64,000 nt of DNA from Spiroplasma_E ixodetis_B (lineage in GTDB: Bacteria; Bacillota_I; Bacilli_A; Mycoplasmatales; VBWQ01): NCBI RefSeq assembly GCF_040369795.1, contig NZ_AP028955.1, forward strand, positions 1,302,001 through 1,366,000, written 5' to 3'. Shown in pieces: positions 56,791 through 64,000 of this stretch. Position 1 is the first letter of the stretch; the number at the start of each line of letters is the position of its first letter. The translations under genes were made by a program, and so were the position numbers. The notes beneath the pieces are model-generated. The model had not been told where the DNA came from. It worked only from the letters and a program-made list of their open reading frames with translations, and searched no databases.

Positions 56791-57156
56791 ATGGATAAAA
56801 ATGTAGAATATAAAAAAGTTACATCTTGGGATTGAAAGCAAAAACTAGGATTATTCTTATGTATTTTAACTTTGTTTTTTATAATAATTAGTTTAATACT
56901 ATTCGGAACAGCTATTTTTAATGATCACTATAATAATTTTCTTGGTAACGGTTTTTGAAGTTTAAAACACTATGGTATTATTAATTTGTTTTATAATTGA
57001 GTTCAACTAGATATAGAAGCGGCTAAAAATACTTATGTTTCTCATCCTTTTGAACAAGTTTATTTTGCAATTATTTTTTTAATCATTATTGTACCAATAT
57101 GTTTTGTTCTTGGAGTTAGTTTATTAGTTAGAGGATGATGAAAGTCAAGAATTTAA
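56791..57156 (+). CDS. Small two-span membrane protein, paralogue of the previous gene
   Basis: 121 aa, intact under code 4. Segments FLCILTLFFIIISLILFGTA and VYFAIIFLIIIVPICFVLGV would cross the membrane. The loop carries GNGFWSLKHYGIINLF, which parallels GNGFHAISVWGLDSF in the gene 20 bp upstream. The start ATG 56791 lacks a clear ribosome binding site and may depend on translational coupling. The pair probably arose by duplication; function unknown. Confidence 0.68.
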
Positions 57157-57226
57157 TATATAATTACTTCATAAATTTATTTATAGTAAAATTTAATAAT
57201 CATTATTTCATTAAAAAGGGTGTATT

Positions 57227-58063
57227 ATGATGTTTAATTCTAAAAAAATAATTGTTTTTTTACTAATAAATATTGTGTGAGTAGTAGTTTGGATTATGAT
57301 AAATATTAGTTACGATAGTTATCGCGATCCAATTTTAAATTATGTACCACATAGCAACGATTATTTAACAAATGAACCAACTAATCAATTGGTTCCTAAA
57401 GCAAAAAAACCTAAACATGTAGTTATGGTGCGTATACATTGGAAGCACGTGATGTTTTACCAACTTATTCTGCTTCAAATTGAGCAAGTGTTATGTTTGT
57501 TACAAGATCCTATTAAGCATGGTGTTGTTGATCAAGATTTGTGGAATGTTCATCATACTGTTCATGCTGAAGTAAAATCTGATCAAATAAGTATTTTTAG
57601 TTCTATTATTGATAAGTATGGTCCTTCAAAAAAAATATTTGGTTATGCTAGTGAAGGTCAAATGATTGCTAATTTTCAGCCCAAAGGGCAAGAAAATATA
57701 AAAACTTTAATTAGTAATAATGGTAATTATTGTGCAACAGGAAATGATAAACAAACTTTTGAAAATACGAAAAATGTATTAATTAATAAACCTTTATTTT
57801 CATTTTTTTATTATGTTAATCCTGATTTAGCAGGTCATTAACGTGAATGAAATAGCGAAGAATATTATCAAGCGATTAGTCAGACTGATAAATATATTGT
57901 AGGTACTATTGAAAATTTAAAAGATTTAGAAATGCGAGAAGATACCTTATTAATTATTAGTTCTGATCATGGAGGTGTTTCACAATATCATGGTCATTCT
58001 TCTGATGCTGAACAAAAAATTCCTTTGCTTTTGCAGGAAATTGTATTCCAAAACACGGAATAA
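57227..58063 (+). pseudogene. Alkaline-phosphatase-superfamily (sulfatase-like) protein, multiply frameshifted
   Basis: An N-terminal anchor (IIVFLLINIVWVVVWIMI) is followed by an exported phosphatase-fold domain. In alternative frames one reads AYTLEARDVLPTYSASNWAS, the nucleophile region. In the main frame DPIKHGVVDQDLW, then LLIISSDHGGVSQYHGHSS gives the metal-binding Asp-His. At least two indels near 57430 and 57505, a TAA at 57839 and a further indel near 58030 destroy it. IS256 removes its 3' end at 58066. It might have been a phosphodiesterase acting on nucleotides or lipids at the cell surface. Confidence 0.72.
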
Positions 58064-58065
58064 TA

Positions 58066-58729
58066 GAGGCTTTTTAAAAATCTGTGTATCTTTTTACAAA
58101 GTTACTAGTTTAGATTAATTCTATCTTCGAATTTTATCATAAAATGAGCAATTGCTGTATTTCAATTTTGAATGGGCAGTGTTCATTTTTTTGTTATATT
58201 TTCAATTGCTAAGTAAAATATTTTAAAAACTGCCATATCATTTGGAAAAACTTTTTTATTTATAATAACTTTTCGTAATTGACTATTAACAGATTCAATA
58301 GCATTTGTTGTATAAATAACTCTTTTGATTTCTGCAGGATAACTAATAAAAACCATTAAATTATCTCAATTTTTATATCATGATTTAGCAATTTGAGGAT
58401 ATTGTTTATTTCATTTACTTTCAAAAGATTCTAAAACTTGCATTGCTTGTTCTTCGCTACATGCACTATAAATTGGTTTTAAATCTGTAACTAGTGATTT
58501 TCTATGTTTGTATGAAACATATTTTAAACTATTTCTAATTTGATGAACTATGCATAATTGATGTTCGGTTTTAGGATAAACTAATTGTATTGCTTCTGAC
58601 ATTCCTGTTAAATTGTCACTACAAGCAATAAGAATATCATTTAAGCCTCGATTTTTCATTTCTGTGAAATTAGATAATCAAAACTTAGAACCTTCATTTT
58701 CACTAATTCATAAACCTAAAACATCTTTT
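58066..58729 (-). mobile_element. IS256-like element, 3' part
   Basis: Tip GAGGCTTTTTAAAAATCTG at 58066. The frame is read leftward from about 58700 and contains the Mutator-type core. The 5' part is missing; a solo IS256 tip begins at 58730. Confidence 0.85.
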
Positions 58730-58760
58730 GAGGCTTTTTAAAAATCTGTGTATCTTTTTA
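58730..58760 (-). mobile_element. Solo 31-bp IS256 tip
   Basis: GAGGCTTTTTAAAAATCTG and onward for 31 bp, fused to an internal site of IS630 at a shared TTTTTACA. The fusion could be microhomology-mediated. Confidence 0.75.
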
Positions 58761-59496
58761 CATATGATTCAAAAATTTTACTGTTGCAATGTCCTTCAAA
58801 TGCTCATAGGGCTTTTAATTTGCCTTTATTTAGTGAACCAATTATACTCATTCTTTTTATTTTATATGCGGGTTTATTATCAAATAATATTTTACCTTTT
58901 TCAGATCAACCATATTTATAAAATTCATTATCATCAATTCCAGATTCATCAATATATAATACTAAATCTTCATTCATTATTTTAGCTATTTCTTTTAAAA
59001 AATCTTCTTGTTTGTTTTTATCTCTTTGTTCATATAGAAAAGTTTTTTTATATGTATAATTTAGTTTTTTGAAATAGTTATAAACTGTTTCTTTAGTCAT
59101 ATCACCAAATTTTTCAATTACTTTTTGAACTGTAATATCTTCATTTTGCGCTAAATAATTTTTTTATTAATCTAAATCCTTTATTTTGTGGCTATGTCCT
59201 TTTTGATAATTCAAAATTGGTTTTATATGCCCAGTTTCTTTTTTTCTTTTTCTTCATAAGAATAAAGTCTTTCTAGTAATATTGAACAATTTACAAATTT
59301 CTTTAATTTTCATGTTTGTACTTTCATAGGCTTCTATTACTTTTCTTCGTAAGTCTTCACTGTATGGTTTTGGCATAATTTAATCTTCCTAATCTATTTT
59401 AAATATTGCTGAATTGTACTTTTAAATTCAAAAACTGTTTAAATTACATATTATTATTTTACATTATTTATGAGTAAACATTACTTTAGTTAGATA
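58761..59496 (-). mobile_element. IS630-like element, 3' part missing
   Basis: From internal codons (IFESYVK) to the terminal repeat at 59496, followed by TA. The transposase start near 59380 is intact, but the second half of the catalytic domain is missing and a nonsense codon lies in the LDxLKN region. Confidence 0.85.
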
Positions 59497-59687
59497 TACC
59501 TAAAAACTTAAAGGTACATTTTTATTGTAAAATTAATATAATATTGATTAAAAAGTATTACTTCTTCTTTTTTTGTCAAAAAAATAATTAGTGGTATTAC
59601 TGTTAATTTCTTTTTGTAAATATTTATTTCATGTAGTTATTTGTTAAAATTGTATATTTTCTAAATTTTCATTACATAAATTATTAT
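59497..59687. other. Short non-coding stretch
   Basis: About 190 bp of AT-rich sequence with no gene. It probably was the spacer before the hypothetical gene at 60957-61934. Confidence 0.4.
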
Positions 59688-59720
59688 GGAAATTATCCCC
59701 ACATGTACTAGCGTGGATAA

Positions 59721-60939
59721 TGGATGGATTACACTTTATTGGACACTAATTACGTAGACAAGTGAACAAATTAGTTAAAAGAAAGGAATTATAATTATGG
59801 CCAATATTAAATCATATTCAGATGAATTTAAAAAACAAATAGTAGCGTTATATCAAAGTGGTAAGTCAGTGTCTTGTCTTGCTAAAGAGTACAATGTTAC
59901 AAGAGCAGCTACTTATAATTGAATTAAGCAATTTACTAATTCAGGCAGTTTTAAAACCAAAGATAACCGTTCTGTTGAAGAAAATGAATTAATTAAATTA
60001 AGAAAAGAATTAAAACAATTAAGAATAGAAAATGATATTTTAAAGCAAGCAGCACTAATAATAGGAAGAAAATAGAAATTATTACTAAAAATAAAGTTAA
60101 ATATAAAATTCGTACAATGTGTCGTTTTTTAAAATTCTCTAAATCAACATATTATTTTAATTTCAAGAAAAAAGAAGATAAAATTAAAAATAATATGTAT
60201 GATGAAGCTGTTATTAGTGCTTTTAAAGAAAATAAAGAAGCTTATGGAACAAGAAGATTAAAAGTTGTTCTAAAAAAAAGAAAATTAATTTATCAAGACG
60301 AAAAATTAAAAAAATTATGAATCAACATAATTTAATATCAAAATACACTAAATTATCATACAAAAATTATCATAATAAAGTCAATGATAGTCAAATTACT
60401 AATCTTGTTAATAGATACTTTAATAATAGGCTTAAAAATGAAGTTATTGTTAGTGATTTAACTTATGTTCAAGTTAATGGTAAATAAAACTATATTTGCT
60501 TATTAATCGACCTGTACAATCGCGAAATTATTGGACATAGTTTAGGTACTAAAAAAGATGCATCATTAGTATATCAAGCATTTATGTGCTCAAATCGTTG
60601 TTTAAAAAATATTCAAATATTTCATAGCGATCGCGGTAATGAATTTAATAATAAAACTATTGATAAACTTTTATTAGCCTTCAATATTACCCGCTCTTTA
60701 AGCAAAAAAGGTTGTCCTTATGATAACGCTGTTGCTGAAGCGACTTTCAAAACTTTCAAAACATAATTTATTAATGATAAAAATTTTACATCATTGATCC
60801 AATTAAAATTATAATTATTTGATTATATCAATTGATACAACAACATAAGAATCCACGGCACTCTAAACTACTTAACCCCCATAAAACACCAAACACAAAT
60901 GTCTACCAAAAAACAGTCCTAAAAAAGGTTGCCATTCCA
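59721..60939 (+). mobile_element. IS3/IS150-like element, near full length
   Basis: Both ends, with TAA on each side (59718-59720, 60940-60942) as a 3-bp duplication. OrfA is intact; orfB is broken by a frameshift in VVLKEKK, by TAA after VQVNGK and by TAA in KTFKTEF. Confidence 0.92.
59797..60075 (+). CDS. IS3-family transposase OrfA
   Basis: 92 aa, open. Start ATG after GAAAGGAATTATAATT. A helix-turn-helix (DEFKKQIVALYQSGKSV, LAKEYNVTRAATYNWIKQF) is followed by a leucine-zipper region (ENELIKLRKELKQLRIEN). It binds the element ends and is normally fused to OrfB by frameshifting near the AGAAAATAG at its end. It is the only complete OrfA in the window, complementary to the only complete OrfB at 6190-6996. 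Confidence 0.88.
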
Positions 60940-60956
60940 TAATTTCCTTATTATTT

Positions 60957-61934
60957 TTAAATAACCTTATTAATTTGATTTTTTGCTTTATATTCAACAA
61001 ATATTTTTTGAAAAAGAGGATCTGTTAAAACATTATTTAATACTAGTTGTTCATATGTTTCATAGTTGTGATTTCTTTGCACATAATATGTTTCATAAGC
61101 AAATAAGTGCATAATCATATTGCCAATGGTAGGATTACTTTCTTTGTTATTTTTTCAAAGTATTTCTTGTAGTTTAATACCGTGTTTTTTAAATAACATA
61201 TTCATTGAATGTTTTATTTTATGTGGTCTACTTAATATTAATTTTTCAATGGCACTACTAATATTAAGACCATTATCAAATATATCATCTAAACTATGAA
61301 TAAAATTTCTCAATTGAATTAATTCAAGATCTTCAAATAATTGTTCATTATCTTGCAAATTTTTTTTCATTAATAACATTTTAACATGACTATCATTTTG
61401 TTCAATATAAATAGGGATTTTAATCATATTAGTGAAACTTCTAATGATTGGAATTAATTCTTGTTTAAATTGATAGCCTAAATGGTAGTGAATTATAAAA
61501 AATAATAATAAAAGATTTTCATATATTTTATTTAAATTCAAAAAGGTAAGTGATTTTTTATGTTCATCTATTGTTTTAATAAATGACTGATGGAATTGAG
61601 TGATAATATTAATAATATCTTGTGAAGTATTTTCCAAACATATGTTTTTAAAATTGGTAAGTATAGTTTTTTTATATATAAGATTTGCATTATTAAATTC
61701 TTTTAAAGCATTTTTATAATAATCTGTTGTGAATGTTTCTGAAAGTTCTTTTTGTAAACTATTAATTTTTTCTTCATCACAAAGAATAACTGCGTCTTGA
61801 TAGTTTAAAAATAAAACAATTCAATTTATACACATTTTTTTTTGATCAACAGTTAAATTTGTATCAACGAAACATTGGAATAAAGCACCGCCAGTTTCAA
61901 TGATACACTCATCAGCTGTTTTGTTAATTAACAT
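60957..61934 (-). CDS. Hypothetical protein, helical
   Basis: 325 aa, uninterrupted with UGA as Trp. ATG 61934 follows TTAGGTGCCAAATA. The sequence is mostly helical with Leu/Ile-rich segments (NKIYENLLLLFFIIHYHLGY) and ends in basic residues. There is no signal peptide and no motif I can name. The 5' 100 bp and about 200 bp upstream are repeated twice more in tandem (to 62760), each copy degenerate. The stop lies 9 bp from a miniature IS1595 repeat. Confidence 0.65.
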
Positions 61935-62760
61935 TATTTGGCACCTAACTTTCTTTTTTTTGTAGTTTTAATAATTTAATTAAAAAGTGTTTTAAGGTCA
62001 ACTATCTTCTTTAATATTCTATCATTATAAATGACTTTTTTAAATTTTAGTAAAAATTACCAATTTTAATATTTTTTTAAACAAGTTAAAAAATGACTAT
62101 TAACTTTAGTTTTTTAAATAACTTGAAAAAATATTTAAAAATTTTTTAAATCATTAGATAATCATATGTATTTTTTGTTCAATAGTTAAGTTTGCATCAA
62201 TGAAACATTGAAATAAAAAACCTCTATTTTAATGATGTAATTATTAGTTGTTATATTAATTAACATTATTTGGCACCTAACTTTCTTTTTTTGTAGTTTT
62301 AATAATGTAATTAAAAAGTGTTTTAAGGTCAACTATCTTCTTTAATATTCTATCATTATAAATGACTTTTTTAAATTTTAGTAAAAATTACCAATTTTAA
62401 TATTTTTTTAAACAAGTTAAAAAATGACTATTAACTTTAGTTTTTTAAATCATTAGATAATAAGATGTATTTTTTTGTTCAATAGTTAAGTTTGCATCAA
62501 TGAAACATTGAAATAAAAAACCTCTATTTTAATGATGCAATTATTAGTTGTTATATTAATTAACATTATTTGGCACCTAACTTTCTTTTATAATTTGATA
62601 ACTTTTAATTAAAATATATTTTAAAAGTCAGTTATCTCTTTTAATCTTCTATCATTATAAATGACTTTTTTAAATTTTAGTAAAAATTACCAATTTTAAT
62701 ATTTTTTAAACAAGTTAAAAAATATTATTAAATTTAAATTCTAAAATGTTATTTTTAAAA
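61829..62760 (-). repeat. Three tandem copies of a gene 5' end and its upstream region
   Basis: The block TTAACATTATTTGGCACC, with a following T-rich region through CAAGTTAAAAAATGACTATT, occurs near 61929, 62261 and 62561 (spacings 332 and 300 bp). Each includes the first 30 or so codons of the gene at 61934. Copies 2 and 3 are nearly identical, and their frames are lost after about ten codons. Copy 1 contains about 32 extra bases. Confidence 0.8.
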
Positions 62761-62801
62761 TTATTTAATGATTTTAAAGTAGGCTGCTATTATTATATTT
62801 A

Positions 62802-63812
62802 TAACTAACTAAAGTAATATTTACTCATAAATAATGTAAAATAATAATATGTAATTTAAACAGTTTTTGAATTTAAAAGTACAATTCAGCAATATTTAAA
62901 ATAGATTAGGAAGAATAAATTATGCCAAAACCATACAGTGAAGACTTACGAAGAAAAGTAATAGAAACCTATGAAAGTAAAAACATGAAAATTAAAGAAA
63001 TTTGTAAAGTGTTCAATATTACTAGAAAGACTTTATTCTTATGAAGAAAAAGAAAAAAAGAAACTGGGCATATAAAACCAATTTTGAATTATCAAAAAGG
63101 ACATAGCCACAAAATAAAGGATTTAGATTAATAAAAAAATTATTTAGCGCAAAATAAAGATGTTACAGTTCGAAAAGTAATTGAAAAATTTGGTGATATG
63201 ATTAAAGAAATATTTTATAACTATTTCAAAAAACTAAATTATACATATAAAAAAACTTTTCTATATGAACAAAGAGATAAAAATAAACAAGAAGATTTTT
63301 TAAAAGAAATAGCTAAAATAATGAATGAAGATTTAGTATATATTGATGAATCTGGAATTGATGATAATGAATTTTATAAATATGGTTGATCTGAAAAAGG
63401 TAAAAGATTATTTGATAATAAATCCGCATATAAAATAAAAAGAATGAGTATAATTGGTTCGCTAAATAAAGGTAAATTAAAAGCCCTATGAGCATTTGAA
63501 GGACATTGCAACAGTAAAATTTTTGAATCATATGTAAAAAATATACTAATTCCAGTATTAAAGCGTGGACAAATTATAGTTTTAGATAATGCAACGTTTC
63601 ATAAATCTAAATTAACACAACAATTAATTGAAAATGCTGGATGCAAACTATTATTTCTTCCACCATATTCTCCTAATTTAAATCCAATTGAACATTTTTG
63701 ATTTGCTATAAAACATAATATAAGAAAAATATTACCAAATTATTGACCAAATATTAAAAAAGCTATTGATTTTGTTTTTCAAGATATGAGTAAACATTAC
63801 TTTATTTAGATA
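62802..63812 (+). mobile_element. IS630-like element, full length
   Basis: 1011 bp after TA 62800-62801. Both repeats carry base changes (TAACTAACTAAAGTAATA and TTTAGATA). Transposase from ATG 62922; consecutive TAA codons after KDLD stop it, so it is inactive. Confidence 0.88.
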
Positions 63813-63878
63813 TATATATATAACATCAACATATACTTTAAAATTGAAGTAATGCTCATATTTTATCTCAAATTCTTT
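63813..63878. other. Short spacer between IS copies
   Basis: 66 bp starting TATATATA, no gene. Confidence 0.4.
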
Positions 63879-64000
63879 AGACATATTCCGTAAATAAATT
63901 TAATCAATTGTCAATAATAATATTTATAAATTTTTTAGTGTCAATAATTATAGAAGTTAATATTTTTAAAAAAATACTTTAAAAATAAATTTATATTTCA
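63879..64000 (-). mobile_element. IS5-like element, 3' end (continues off the window)
   Basis: Starts AGACATATTCCGTAAATAAA and follows the IS5 3' non-coding sequence to the window end. Confidence 0.85.

Larger units (their letters stand above)
59688..60947. repeat. Miniature IS1595 end-to-end palindrome, split by IS3
   Basis: GGAAATTATCCCCACATGTA at 59688, then ACTAGCGTGGA, and TAATTTCC resumes at 60940-60947 after the IS3. Joined, this is a roughly 38-bp palindrome made of two IS1595 left-type tips (GGAAATTATCC and GGATAATTTCC). It is flanked by TTATTAT on both sides, a 7-bp repeat close to the 8-bp duplication of the family. Confidence 0.6.

Overview
The window is about 64 kb of very AT-rich DNA from a Spiroplasma (class Mollicutes). 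Reading frames are whole only when UGA is read as tryptophan. The ribosomal and SecE/NusG proteins are of mollicute type. Roughly two thirds of the sequence is insertion sequences (IS), which fits an arthropod-associated Spiroplasma with a decaying, IS-expanded chromosome. I cannot name the species.

Five IS families recur. (1) IS5-like, 1151 bp, ends AGACATATTCCGTAAATAAA, 3-bp target duplications of the form ANT. (2) IS256-like, about 1373 bp, tips GAGGCTTTTT and GGTAATGTTT, one 8-bp duplication seen. (3) IS630-like, 1011 bp, ends TAGCTAACTAAAGTAATG, TA target. (4) IS3/IS150-like, about 1220 bp, ends TGGATGGGTTACAC and TGGAATGGCAACC, 3-bp duplications. (5) IS1595-like, 947 bp, with a palindromic right end and 8-bp duplications. 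Two ISLre2/UPF0236 (Mbov_0401-type) transposase remnants are also present. Many copies are nested or joined to one another.

Layout: 0-5.6 kb holds a transposon-truncated gene, two oxidoreductase pseudogenes, an intact P-type cation ATPase and a gene fragment. 5.6-7.7 kb is IS. 7.7-11.1 kb (minus strand) is a symporter fragment, an intact CoA-disulfide-reductase-like flavoprotein, an intact alpha/beta hydrolase and an HU gene with a stop at codon 5. 11.4-13.55 kb is one 722-aa coiled-coil protein of unknown role. 13.6-26.1 kb is a dense IS nest. 26.5-30.6 kb has a frameshifted glpX, an intact IS630, an intact GNAT acetyltransferase and a broken cytosine-5 methyltransferase with the start of an overlapping gene. 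33.3-34.9 kb is intact metG. 35.9-36.9 kb is a broken TcdA/TcdB-like glycosyltransferase. 36.9-45.7 kb is IS. 45.7-49.3 kb has a 3' stub of rarA and two interrupted hypothetical genes. 49.5-56.2 kb carries rpmG-secE-nusG and rplK-rplA, separated by a 4.1-kb nested transposon. 56.4-58.1 kb has two paralogous small membrane proteins and a phosphatase-like pseudogene. 58-64 kb is IS plus one intact hypothetical gene whose 5' region is triplicated.

The core genes (metG, rpmG, secE, nusG, rplK, rplA) are intact. Most accessory genes carry in-frame TAA stops, frameshifts or IS insertions. Differences among IS copies look enriched in G-to-T/C-to-A changes, which would also make TAA stops from GAA codons.
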